Assembly (NCBI GenBank): GCA_002105175.1
Contig: MCGE01000039.1
Span: 124,001-188,000, forward strand
DNA: 64,000 nt
Direction: 5' to 3'
DNA from: Absidia repens
Lineage: Eukaryota; Mucoromycota; Mucoromycetes; Mucorales; Cunninghamellaceae
The notes under the pieces were generated by a model. That model was not told the origin of the DNA, made no database searches, and worked only from the letters and a program-made list of their open reading frames with translations. Below, in pieces: positions 33,467 to 43,429 of this stretch. The position numbers were made by a program, and so were the translations under genes. Position 1 is the stretch's first letter, and every line of letters starts with the position of its first letter.

Positions 33467-34820
33467 ACGAATGGATCAATCAGCAATACAATGTAGTCTG
33501 TTTCAGAATAAACAATAATATCATATACATCTAAAATCCCTTACGGAGGGGGGGGGCAAAAAGAAGACACAATCATGTTATTGTTTGTTAATGTTATGTA
33601 GTACAGTCTCATAATATTCTACGTACCAAAAAAAAAGACACGTCTGTGTGCATGTATTTTTGTTCTGGTTTGATTTCACATCGCTCCAAGACAAAAAAAA
33701 AAAAAAGGTAGACAGATTTCGTCTATCATTTTGGTAGACACTCGAGTTTTTTTTTTTTTCTTTGACGGTGCTGTATAACGGTGCCGTAAGCCTTGGGCAG
33801 AGTCTCATCATCATTATCGTTCGATGATAGAATCTTGAGCTGGAAAGGTATGGAATCGTTGATCACGTCCATTATGATGCTGCAGATAAATTCGACCATG
33901 CAGACACGTCGAAGCTTCTTCAAATAATAGAACAAAAAAATCAATAGTAACACAGGTTGGACTGGTAGAATAATCATATATTGTACAGAAGTCGGAGGCA
34001 CAGATCAGTACATATGGTTTTATATAAACAGACTCGCCACATTCCTTGTTGTTGTTATTGATGCATGTTGGCTTTTTTTTTTTATGTATCTCCTTTTTTG
34101 GGGGAAGCAGTTGTCCCAAAATAAAATAGTTTCTTCTCATTGTCCAAAAAAGGACAGACAGTATCTCTATTATAAGTGTAAATACTGTATACGATCTACG
34201 GATGGCAGCTAAGACAGTGCGATGGGATTGGGGGGGATGGTACTGGATCAAAATATCTTGCCCTTTGGGATGGGATATCATAATGGGATGGGACAAAATG
34301 CTCAGCTTTGATATGTGAGGTCATATCATTCAGAATGACAGCGCGTCTATTTTCTGGAAAATTTTGAATAAAGAAAATGACTCAATATTCCGTCAGAATG
34401 CTGGCTTTGATACGTGTGTTTACAGTCACATGAGCTTATTTTTTTGAGAGAGAGAGAAGTATTATTATGTTGGGAGTGGTATTTGGTTGAGGAGTTCCAA
34501 ATATTGACATTTTCTGCCCCCTCCTCCTATGTATGATACTGTTGACCGTGAATTTTTTTTTTTCCATGTACAAGCCATACTACATGTATTGATAAAATTA
34601 AAAAAAAAACAAGTGCATCATATTATGCTCAATCTAAGCCATCTAAATTTGTTCATCTCAGATTTCCAACTCATATGCAATATGGATGAGGAGGAAGGAG
34701 TCGATAGGCACGGCAGCTGCCGTTTTTTTTGGGGGGGGTTTTTCATCATAAAAAGAGTCGCTTTTTTGTTGCCATTTCTTTTTTCGATATTCTTTTACAA
34801 AAATCTCTCTCTACAAAAAC
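33467..34820. repeat. Upstream part of tandem duplication unit 1 (33590-35230)
   Basis: No gene is supported. From about 33595 ('gtagtacagtctcataatat') the sequence pairs with 35920 onward ('gtagagtctcataatgttct'). Shared landmarks are 'acaggttggac', 'cagtacatatg', 'ttgttgttattg', 'tctcattgtccaaaaaagga', 'ctacggatggcag' and several GATGGGAT repeats. The unit ends with the cysteine-rich gene and its 3' UTR. Confidence 0.75.
34711..34722. promoter_or_regulatory. 12-bp palindrome upstream of a cysteine-rich gene
   Basis: CGGCAGCTGCCG is a perfect inverted repeat, followed by a T/G run and a TATA-like 'cataaaaag' about 25 bp further, and 98 bp before the ATG. It is unchanged at 36982-36993 although the surrounding sequence differs. 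The third, inverted copy has only a degraded form near 60586-60600. Confidence 0.5.
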
Positions 34821-35054
34821 ATGTTATTCAAGTTTCTCTTAGCTGTTGCCATGATGGTCTGTCTCATTCACACTGTTAGTGCCAGTACATGTTGCGGTGC
34901 CTTTGATCACTCCTGCTGTGGCAAATGTGGTAGTAATGCTGTTCTCGCTGGAGAAGAATGCACTATGAGCGGCAACCCGCACGATATCCATTGTGGTGAT
35001 ACCCATTGTGCTGAATTTAGTACAGATAATTGTGATGATGGATTTAAATGTTAA
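34821..35054 (+). CDS. Secreted ten-cysteine peptide, copy 1
   Basis: One exon, 77 residues. Signal peptide of about 22 residues (MLFKFLLAVAMMVCLIHTVSA), then a mature peptide of about 55 residues with ten cysteines in the pattern CC-x6-CC-x2-C-x10-C-x11-C-x4-C-x8-C-x5-C, enough for five disulfides. It is acidic, with several Asp/Glu and His residues. I do not recognise the family. Small secreted cysteine-rich peptides in fungi serve as antimicrobial peptides, effectors or signalling molecules, but nothing here decides between them. The start is fixed by conservation with the two other copies. The copy at 37086 differs by one conservative change (Lys/Arg at the penultimate residue). AATAAAATG lies about 155 nt after the stop. 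Confidence 0.85.
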   Translation: MLFKFLLAVAMMVCLIHTVSASTCCGAFDHSCCGKCGSNAVLAGEECTMSGNPHDIHCGDTHCAEFSTDNCDDGFKC

Positions 35055-37085
35055 GCTTATCCTTTCCTGTCCTGCTCTTGCTGCCACTACCCCTGAGCTT
35101 TTTATTTTTTCTTTATTGTGCGGCAGCAATGTCACCCTTTCTTCTTATTTTATTTTGTGTATGTGGCAACAATGGAAAAATTAGAATTCCTATTATTATT
35201 TTATACTTCTAATAAAATGTATTGGGTTTTTGAAAAAAAAAAATCTTTGTGATCCCTATGTGGTGATGTTAAATTAGTGAAAATCTATTGTAAGTGATAG
35301 CACTATGATGTGGTTTCTTCATGACAAAAAAAAAAAAATAGAGATTAGATTATTTTATATTATAACAAGCAGTATATGGACTCGATGAACACAAATAGTA
35401 GATTTTTAGAATGGTATATCTTCACAATAAAAAAGTCATGGATTTACAATACTTATGAATTGATTGCTTTGGCTTAGTATGTTATGTAAAATCAATCTCA
35501 GGAAATGTCAAAACCGTGAAAAGAGTAAAAAAAAAAAAAAAAAAAAAAAACAATATTTTGTAAGGTCTATTTTCCTCATCCACAAATGGTTGATTTTAAA
35601 TCATGTTATATAATTTGCAAAAATGAAGCGAAGCCAAAATGATGCTTCAATTAGCTATATTATGACAAAAAAAAACTTTTTTTGTAGTAACCAAAGCAAT
35701 ATTGTAATTATTGAGGTTGGGGGAATTGCAATATTGACATTTATGTATTTTTATGAATGACACTGTGAATTTATGAGGAGTAAAGGTATTGACATTTGGA
35801 CAAAATGGTAGTATTATACATATTTCGACTTTCTCATACAAAAATGACATAAAACCAATTTAATTTTGATTAGTGACCATTTGTGGTCAATCGGAAGACT
35901 GCTTGTAATGATACGATACATATGTAGAGTCTCATAATGTTCTATGTACCGGAAAAAGGCACGTCTCTGTACATGTATTGATGTTCTAGTTTGATTTCAA
36001 AAAAAAAAAAAAAAAGTACACAGACAAGGTGAATGTCTTCCAATTTCGTTTGTCATTTTGGTAGATCCTCGATTATTTCATTGACGCGGTGCCGTAAGCC
36101 TTGCTCGGAGACCTCATCATGGTGCTGCAGATGGATTCGACTATGAAAGACACGACGAAGCTTCTTCAAATAATAGAAGAAATCAATAGTAACACAGGTT
36201 GGACACGTGGAATAATCATATACAGATGTTGGAGACATAGATCAGTACATATGATAAGATATAAAAACCCTCTCATGTTCCTTGTTGTTGTTATTGTTAT
36301 TGCTGCATGTTGGCTTGTCTTCTTATGTATCTCGTTTATTTTTTGGGGGGAGGGGGTGCAGTTGTTCTAGAATAAATGGATATCTTCTCATTGTCCAAAA
36401 AAGGAAAGACAGCATCTCAATTACAAGTTTAAATACTATGTAAGGTCTACGGATGGCAGTTGGAACAGTGTGATAGGGCGGATTGGAAATGGGATAGGGC
36501 CAAAAAATCTTGTCCCATGGGATGGAGAGGTCCAGATGGGATAATGGGATAGGACAAAATGCCATACTTGACAAGGTCATATCATTCAGAATGAGAGCGT
36601 GTCTTTTTTCTGGAAAGTTTTTTGAATAGAACAAATGACTGAATATTCCGTCATGTACGTAACCAAGTTGTTGGTTTTGATACATGTGTTTACAGTCACA
36701 TAATCCTTTCTTTTTCTGTTTTGGAGAAGTGTTATTAGGTTGGGAGCGGTATTTACGCTTAGGATGTGGAGTTCCAAATATTGACACTGCCTCCGCCCCT
36801 CCCTTCCCCTCCTATGTATGATATTGTTGTTCGTGAATTTTTTTTTTCATGTATAAGCCATACTACATAGTGATAAAAAAAATTAGTGCATCATATTATG
36901 CTCAATCTAAGCCATATATTTCTGTCCATCTCAGATTTCCAACTTATGTGCAATATGCATGGGGGGAGGAGTCGATGGGCACGGCAGCTGCCGTTTTTTT
37001 TTTTTTTTCTTCATAAAAGGTGTCGTTTTTCTGTTGCCATTTCTTTTTTCGATATTCTTTTTCAAAATTCTCTCTCTACAAAAGC
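35055..37085. repeat. 3' end of unit 1 and upstream part of unit 2
   Basis: To about 35240 this is the 3' UTR of copy 1. Positions 35240-35915 are AT-rich and unassigned. From about 35920 to 37085 is the second copy of the upstream duplication, somewhat shorter than the first through small deletions. Frames on the minus strand in this region exist in both units only as shadows and show no coding signal. Confidence 0.7.
36982..36993. promoter_or_regulatory. 12-bp palindrome upstream of cysteine-rich copy 2
   Basis: CGGCAGCTGCCG again, 92 bp before the ATG at 37086 and in the same 'gggcacggcagctgccgtt' setting as at 34711-34722. Confidence 0.5.
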
Positions 37086-37319
37086 ATGTTATTCAAGTTT
37101 CTCTTAGCTGTTGCCATGATGGTCTGTCTCATTCACACTGTTAGTGCTAGTACATGCTGTGGTGCCTTTGATCACTCCTGCTGTGGCAAATGTGGTAGTA
37201 ATGCTGTTCTCGCTGGAGAAGAATGCACTATGAGCGGCAACCCGCACGATATCCATTGTGGTGATACCCACTGTGCTGAATTTAGTACTGATAATTGTGA
37301 TGATGGATTTAGATGTTAA
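37086..37319 (+). CDS. Secreted ten-cysteine peptide, copy 2
   Basis: 77 residues; the reading frame is a near duplicate of the gene at 34821, with a handful of third-position changes (for example GCC/GCT and TGT/TGC) and one Lys-to-Arg change at residue 76. The coding part is clearly more similar between the copies than the flanks, whose spacers show many small gaps. This points to purifying selection or gene conversion over the coding region. The 3' UTR ends at an AATAAAATG about 160 nt after the stop. Confidence 0.85.
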   Translation: MLFKFLLAVAMMVCLIHTVSASTCCGAFDHSCCGKCGSNAVLAGEECTMSGNPHDIHCGDTHCAEFSTDNCDDGFRC

Positions 37320-37949
37320 GCGCATCCTTTCCTGTCCTGTCCTGCTTTTGCTGTCACTGTCCCTGGATTTTTTTTTTAAAAAATGTATGGCAGCAATGTC
37401 ACCCTATTTTTTTATTTTATTTTTATATATGTTGCAGCAATGGAAAAATTAGAATTCCTATTATTATTTTATGCTTGTAATAAAATGTCTTGGGTTTTTC
37501 AAAAAAAAAAAAAAAATTCCTTGTGATCCTTATGTGTTGATGTTAAATTAGTTTATTGAAGCCTCTTGGTACCATTGCCAATGTAAAAGACTACGGTAAG
37601 AGGTAGCATAATGACGTGGTTTCTTCATGATGGAAAAAACAAGAATATAAAATCAAAACTAATGTGATGGGGAGGAGGCATGATTATATAATGATCGAAT
37701 GATAATAGGAGCGAGGCCATAAACAGTAGAAATCTACAATAACGATATCAAAGGTGAAAATGAAATTGCATCGCTGTTGTTGGGCAATATCGTAATTATG
37801 ATATATGTTTATCCATGTTATGTCTATCGAAACAGAAAACGTCTGAAGCCTTCTTTTGCAGTCTTGTGTGCTTTTTTTTCACCGAAGTCGAAACGACTAC
37901 CGAAAAAATCAGGCTACTGCAATTCAGCGCGAAGCGACAAATATATTTC

Positions 37950-38465
37950 AAATCCCGCACACGTGGGTTTTTATTGTCGCCCTTTTTTTTCCACTTTTCC
38001 TTTTTTTCTTTCTTCATCATTCAACTTCTTTGAGGTTATGCTGGTCTTAGATTAGTGTCAGGACTAGTTTAGAAGGGTTTCCAGCTTAGCGATGCCAAGA
38101 TGCATGGGGAAACCCTTTCATTTTGAATCTAAGATTACAACCACCATCAGTTGGCTTTTTGGAATCTTCATTAGCTTAGCTTAGTGTTATTTTGTCTATA
38201 GCTTTTATCTACATCTGAATAAAATGTATTTCCTTTTACTTCCTTCAATGAAAAATGTCACATTGGCTTTTCATGCCTTGCACAAGTGATCTCTTTTTTG
38301 CCATTGCCCTTTTAGATGAAATGTTGACTATTGATATGCTTCACTAAGAGGTATTTATTCATATTATTCCTTATGTCTTGTCAGCCTAGTACACTATATT
38401 AGAGCCCTTTTTAAAAGTTCGTCTATTTAGATTAGCTTTGACCATTGACCAGATCCCCCACACCC
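37950..38465 (+). repeat. Dispersed repeat copy, near full length
   Basis: Runs from 'caaatcccgcacacgtgggt' through 'tagtgtcaggactagtttag', 'gccaagatgcatggggaaac', 'agcttagtgttattttgtct' and 'ctgaataaaatg' to 'ttagattagctttgaccatt' and 'ccagatccccca'. No open frame, and no terminal inverted repeats that I could identify. Confidence 0.7.
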
Positions 38466-38467
38466 TT

Positions 38468-38499
<32 letters not shown>

Positions 38500-38501
<2 letters not shown>

Positions 38502-38745
38502 AGCGACCCTATACTAAAAAAAAGCACTCTTCCCTAGACTAAAGAGCGCCCATCCCCATACTAAAGAGCGCTCCTTCATAGATTAAAAGGGCGCTCATCG
38601 TATGCTAAAAAAGAAAGAGCGCTCTTCCCAATGGTAAAAAAAAAAAAAAAAAAAAGAGCGTCCCTATAATAAAAGAGCACTCTTACCTATATTAAAAATA
38701 AAAAAAAAAAAAAAAAAAAAAAAAGGAGCACCCCTATAGTAACAT
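38500..38745. repeat. Degenerate minisatellite, GAGCGCTCTTCCC unit
   Basis: About eight imperfect units of roughly 25-35 bp built on 'aagagcgctcttccctatac' plus 'taaaa', for example 'aaagagcgcccatccccata', 'aaagagcgctccttcataga' and 'aagagcgctcttcccaatgg'. The units are separated by A-runs of variable length, some above 15. GAGCGCTC is itself palindromic. Confidence 0.75.
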
Positions 38746-39062
38746 CTTCGTTGTCGATGTTCCTGCTTTAGAAAGTAACAGATATAAGGGGAATTGTAAC
38801 AGATTGGAGTAATTCTGATTGAATACATTTTATTGAGAGACGATAAAAAGTAATAATAGTGTCACATAATGAATTTATATTATCTATAGATCCTTTTTAT
38901 ACTACGTGTACAGTTTATTTCTTCGCTTCACATACCCTTCTTTTCTTTTGTTGTCATTGTTGTTTGGATGTTCAGTAAACAGAGATCTCAATATGGCGGG
39001 GGGAACCTTAAGAATCTATGCAAGAAGTGCGACAACGGACAAGGAATACTAATAAGGTTGGG

Positions 39063-39255
39063 AGGGTAGTAACAATGGGGAATATTAATAAAATAGGGAC
39101 AATGTAGAATACTGATAAAATGAGGACAGTGGGGGACAATGGGGAATATTAATAAATTAGGGGACAATGTAGAATACTGATAAAATAAGGATAGGGGGGG
39201 ACAATGGAGAATGTTAATAAAATGGAAACAATGGGAAGGCTAATAATTTGAGGAG
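39063..39255. repeat. Minisatellite, GGGACAATGGGGAATATTAATAAAAT unit
   Basis: Alternating units of about 28-35 bp. One type reads 'acaatggggaatattaataa', the other 'acaatgtagaatactgataa', in the order 1-2-1-2-1-1, with variable G-runs between. The higher-order 1-2 alternation shows that a two-unit block was duplicated. Confidence 0.75.
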
Positions 39256-40595
39256 AGGAATCAAAGACCAGAATGGGGTGGGAGTGTCAATAGTCATAGC
39301 GATCAACGGATACTGCCCAATGATGGTTTCCGCTTAGTTGCTAAAGATTTTTTATTTTTCATGTCTTGCACTGCGTCAGATGGTAGAAGAGGGAACTGAC
39401 GTGAGCCACCGGAAGATTTCTTGATGTTGCGATGAAAAAGTCGATACGCCATATATGTCATCCAGATACCCAACTACGTCTAAGATATCTCGTTTTGTTG
39501 TTGGTCAGTTGTTGATCAGGAGGTCATGCTTGGGGATCATGCCAAAAAATGTGATGTTGGACCCTGTAAACAAGGTCAATAAATTAAAAAAAAAAAAGTT
39601 AGTGCATCATTTTGCGGGACCCGAAAGATGGTGAACTCTACCTGAATAGGGTGAAGCCAGAGGAAACTCTGGTGGAAGCTCGTAGCGATTCTGACGTGCA
39701 AATCGATCGTCAAATTTGAGTATAGGGGCAAAAGTCTAATTGAATCATCTAGTAGCTAGTTCCTGCCGAAGTTTCCCTCAGGATAGCAGAAACTCACAAA
39801 GCAGTTGTATGGGGTAAAGTGAATTGCTAGAGGCCTTGAGGGGAATGTCCTTAATCTATTCTCAAACTTTAAATATGTAAGATGCCATTCCTTCTTATTT
39901 TTTTTTTTTTGAATCTTACCAATGGTTTGAAAACACAGTACAGAATCCAAATGATCATTGACTAAATTTGCCGAAAAAAATCTCTAGTCTGTAGAAGTCC
40001 ATGATTTGTGAAGTTGATGTTGATCTATCTGTTTTTTTTTTTTTTTTTTTGTCGAGTCATGCATATATAGCATGTACACCCATTTTCATCATGAGACGTA
40101 TGGTATTAAAGCTTTGTTATTTGTTCATCTTGTCTTTTCTTTCTTCTTGACAATATATTCAACTAACGATTCTGTTCGTGTTGGTACTGTTTTAAATATA
40201 TGTAGTGTAAAAAGGGAGGCAGTCTTGCAGTTGACAGAGTTATATAATAAAAATATATACGAGAATAAACTTGGTTTTTATTAAAATCAACCGTCCATCT
40301 GTCATAAATAATCGAGATTAGAGCGGCGATCTAGTAAAATAAAATGAAATAAAACGATAAAAGTCAACTAAAATAAATAAAAAAATCAAACTAAACGACG
40401 ATAATAAAAATATAAAGAATTTACTAAACCTAAAGAGAAACTAGGGAAAAGGGAGGAATTGGTTTATATACTACTACACAACGTGTCAATCAAGTTACGG
40501 CCATATGATGGAGAAAACACCAGATCCCGTCCTGCAGGTAAACTCCTTACAGTAGTTGATTTCGTAGGTTTAATTTCCCCCAAACAGCTGACGTA

Positions 40596-41085
40596 CTATT
40601 GTCTGATAGATTGTTGATAAATTTCCACTACGTAGTCTGGCCTTTTCCATTCGCTATTGGCGGTCACTATAACATTCGCACTATTCAGACAATAAAAAAA
40701 CAATAAAAAAAAAAAGTCAATAAATAATAAAACGGGAATAATTCAACACGTACCATTTAGCAGTTCGACTATCATAGTTGATGACAAATAAACTTTGTAC
40801 AAATGGACGTGTGCATGAAGCCGAAAATTCGCTTTCCGACAGTTGACCAGCATCAAGACCCTTCATAGCAGGGAGACTATTTTCGTAAAAAAAAAAAAAA
40901 AAAAAAAAAAAAAAGATAAAAAAGGTCAGCTGTAATAAAGCAAATATGTTCACTTACAGTAATTGATTGAAATGATGGTCTACGTTGAGATAAGCATGTC
41001 TGTATTCCATGCAGTGTTTCTTGAATATTCTAAAAAGCAACGAGACGTTCGTGTCATCAATCATCCAGTCATGATCAGTTGGCAT
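40596..41085 (-). CDS. Spliced small gene or relic, unknown function
   Basis: Three minus-strand exons fit together in phase: 41085-40958, 40876-40754 and 40680-40596, with GT-AG introns of 81 and 73 nt, giving 111 residues. Exon 1 starts MPTDHDWMIDD. Exon 2 contains LPAMKGLDAGQLSESEFSAS and RPFVQSLF. Exon 3 contains VTANSEWKRPDYVVEIY and a TAG stop. The three phases match without adjustment, which is strong evidence of a real transcript. The segments SESEF..RPF and KRPDYVVEI remind me of repetitive uncharacterised protein families of Mucoromycota; PD..E resembles a PD-(D/E)xK nuclease motif, a weak hint only. The first exon is preceded by a good acceptor at 41108, but the exon before it (about 41400-41162, with DVFFAKASNVRRHIDTEH) cannot be joined in frame, so the gene may be 5'-truncated or decayed. 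Confidence 0.5.
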
Positions 41086-41948
41086 GAGTTCTTCGTTTTC
41101 GAAATTCCTAAGACATAAATAAAATGAGTAATAATGCAACAAAGCATATAAAACTAGTCAACTTACAAAGTTTTGACAGATGTGTTGTTGCAGTGAGATC
41201 ATCAACGTCAGCAAAATGCTGGCAACATTTCCGGGGGATTTTGAAGGGTAGAGAGGCGTAATGATGTTCGGTTTCTGTCGTGATTTTTTGTGTGTCTTTT
41301 GTAGTCTCGTGATCTTGCTTGTTGGGAAGAATTATGTGGTGTTCGGTGTCTATATGTCGTCGCACGTTGGAAGCTTTCGCGAAGAAAACATCTTTTTCCC
41401 AGGGAACGCGGACACCTACCTAATGTTGACTCATGGACAATGACCACCATTAGTCTCTTGAAGTCACCAAGATTTACTCGTCAGTCTCCGTGCAAAAGCT
41501 TCTTCAGGTACCGAGCGTTTCGTGGTGTAAGCTTTTTTTGGCCTCCAGACACCTTCTTTCGTTCGTAGCTTTGAAGGGAAAAGAAATTATCGTATATGCG
41601 CGCGGGACAAGAAAAAATTGTCGTGGTTCAAAAAAAAGTCCAATCACTGGTGTACCGCAAAATACAGCCCGGCGTATCAAAAGATAGTACCCATTTCAAC
41701 AACAGCAACAACATAAATGAAAGATGATGAAGCGATAATAATAGTAAACTTGATCTAAGATAAATGACTTTGAAATACCCTTCCGTTCCTCCGCTCACAT
41801 CATCGTATCAATGTCATCGCTACTTTTTTTTCTCCTTGACTATCACCACGACCAATACTTTTTCAGGTAACTGTAATAACCATATACTATACACAGCATT
41901 GCTACTCTATATAATGTGAAATCCAGAGGTAGAATATGCGGTAGTCCG

Positions 41949-41979
<31 letters not shown>

Positions 41980-42299
41980 GACAAAAGGCATTCTTATCGA
42001 ACTTGACATCTATGACTTTGTAATATCGGTCCATTGACAGTTCTAGATCTATATCACCGCAATTTTCTTTTTCCTATTGAGTCACTAGTATTTAATCCCC
42101 TTCAGAATAATTTCCATTAATACTAATCCTATCATTGCTACTCTATATAATCCACTCAAGTATGAAATGCAGAGGAGACACACAACAAAATATTCTGTAG
42201 TGGGCTTTTTTTTTTTTTTTTACCCAAGCACGTGCGTTTCTTTCTACACAGAAGTACACACACACTCCACACCGGATTTTATGCTCCATTCAACGAGAC

Positions 42300-42560
42300 A
42301 ATAAAAGGCATAAAGAGAGATTAATGGTAAAAAGACAAGACATGCTTAATTCAGATATTCATTTAGTACCAACTATGAAAATTAACACTAACGTAAGCTA
42401 AAGAGCACTATTCTTTAATGAAGGCTAATCTAGTGCAAGTTCCAAATCACGAATCCAAAATGAAAAGGTTTTCCCCATTATATTTGATTTGTATTTTTGA
42501 AATTAATCCTAGATTACCAGTATTCCCATGAGTCTTGTCATCATATCATCTAGACTTTCA
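42300..42560 (-). repeat. Dispersed repeat copy (reverse, diverged)
   Basis: On the minus strand it contains 'aaaccttttcattttggatt', 'cgtgatttggaactt', 'ttagtgttaattttcatagt' and 'gaatattagtatccagtt'-like ends in the usual order. It lacks the CACGTG box. Confidence 0.55.
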
Positions 42561-42654
42561 TGAAGGGAAGAAATCATGTGCGCGGAGCGTGAATTGACTT
42601 TTTTTTTTTTTTTAAAAAAAACAACCTAAAACACTCTTATCACACACAGAAAAG

Positions 42655-42755
42655 TTACAATTAACGAGCGCTGAGCACGGCGGTTGGAGTCTCAAGAGGT
42701 TGCTCACCAAAAGTTCGAAATGGCGTATTCACCTAGCTCCTACCCTTTTTTTTTT
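42655..42755 (+). repeat. SINE-like head, copy 3
   Basis: 'gagcgctgagcacggcggtt', 'gaggttgctcacc' and 'gttcgaaat' followed by a T-run. It resembles the head of the next copy 130 bp downstream and of the copies at 20385 and 21555. Confidence 0.45.
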
Positions 42756-42784
42756 TTTTTCAACACACAAAAAAAAAATACCAA

Positions 42785-42937
42785 TTGATGACAACGCTGA
42801 GCACGACGGTTAGGCCACAAGGGGGGGGGAGGTGCCCACCCACCATAGTGCGACACGGGGCGGAGACTCTACTCCCGTCCCATCAACACCCACTTCTCAG
42901 TCAAGAAAACTCTGAACACCCAGTCAATCGATTAGAT

Positions 42938-42986
<49 letters not shown>

Positions 42987-43020
42987 CCAGCAGAACACCA
43001 GAGTGTTTATTAAAACCTTG
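42785..43020 (+). repeat. SINE-like repeat, copy 4, most complete
   Basis: Order: 'aacgctgagcacgacggtta', 'ggtgcccacccaccatagtg', 'cggagactctactcccgtcc', 'catcaacacccacttctcag', an A-run of about 40, and 'gctccagcagaacaccagag'. The last part matches the reverse of 20390-20420. A tRNA-like head plus an A-rich 3' region suggests a short retroposon. Confidence 0.55.
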
Positions 43021-43429
43021 TTCATGTAATGACAATGTAAATAATATTATAAAGGATTGTGATATAGTTTATTCATGATAAAGAACCAAAAAAAAAAAAG
43101 TAATCATAGAATAATGAAGCGAAAGTGGTAGAGAAGACTAAAGTACATTGCGTCAAGAAAGGGTAAAAAAGAAGGGATGGATGAGGTTTTTTTTTTATGA
43201 TACCGTGAAGACAACGTGTGATATGACGACATGAATAGAGAGTAAAATAATTGGTTGTCAATGAAGCCAGTGATTTTATTGATATCATTTTGTGGGATAT
43301 GGTACATTTTGTGTAAAAAAAAAAAAAAAAAATAGTAATAATAATCTCTATATAAAAACTGTAGCTAAACTATCTAACTAACTAAATCGTCCAAAAAAAA
43401 AGGGGGGATGAGGACAGTGGCGCTCCACT

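Larger units (their letters stand above)
37320..40595. other. Gene-free stretch with a dispersed repeat and two minisatellites
   Basis: Contains the copy-2 3' UTR, a dispersed repeat at 37950-38465, a (TA)n run at 38469-38500 and two degenerate tandem arrays (38500-38745, 39063-39255). Positions 39260-40590 have no gene that I can support: short frames at 39756-39950 and 40072-40284 have no recognisable content. Positions 40320-40450 are unusually A-rich, with repeated 'aaataaaa'. Confidence 0.5.
41108..43429. other. Spacer with a possible decayed 5' exon and repeats
   Basis: The minus strand at 41400-41162 has a coding-like stretch (DVFFAKASNVRRHIDTEHH, then YASLPFKIPRKCC) ending at a good GTAAGT donor, but out of phase with the next exon. 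Positions 41890-42000 and 42125-42230 share 'cattgctactctatataat' and neighbouring sequence. About 42300-42560 is a reverse dispersed repeat. Positions 42655-43020 hold two SINE-like heads with a long A-run. Positions 43030-43400 are AT-rich and unassigned. Confidence 0.5.

Noticed and set aside
42957..42983. Poly(A) run as a sign of a processed pseudogene
   Set aside because: Homopolymer runs are everywhere in this window and no gene sequence precedes it; the run fits the SINE-like element.
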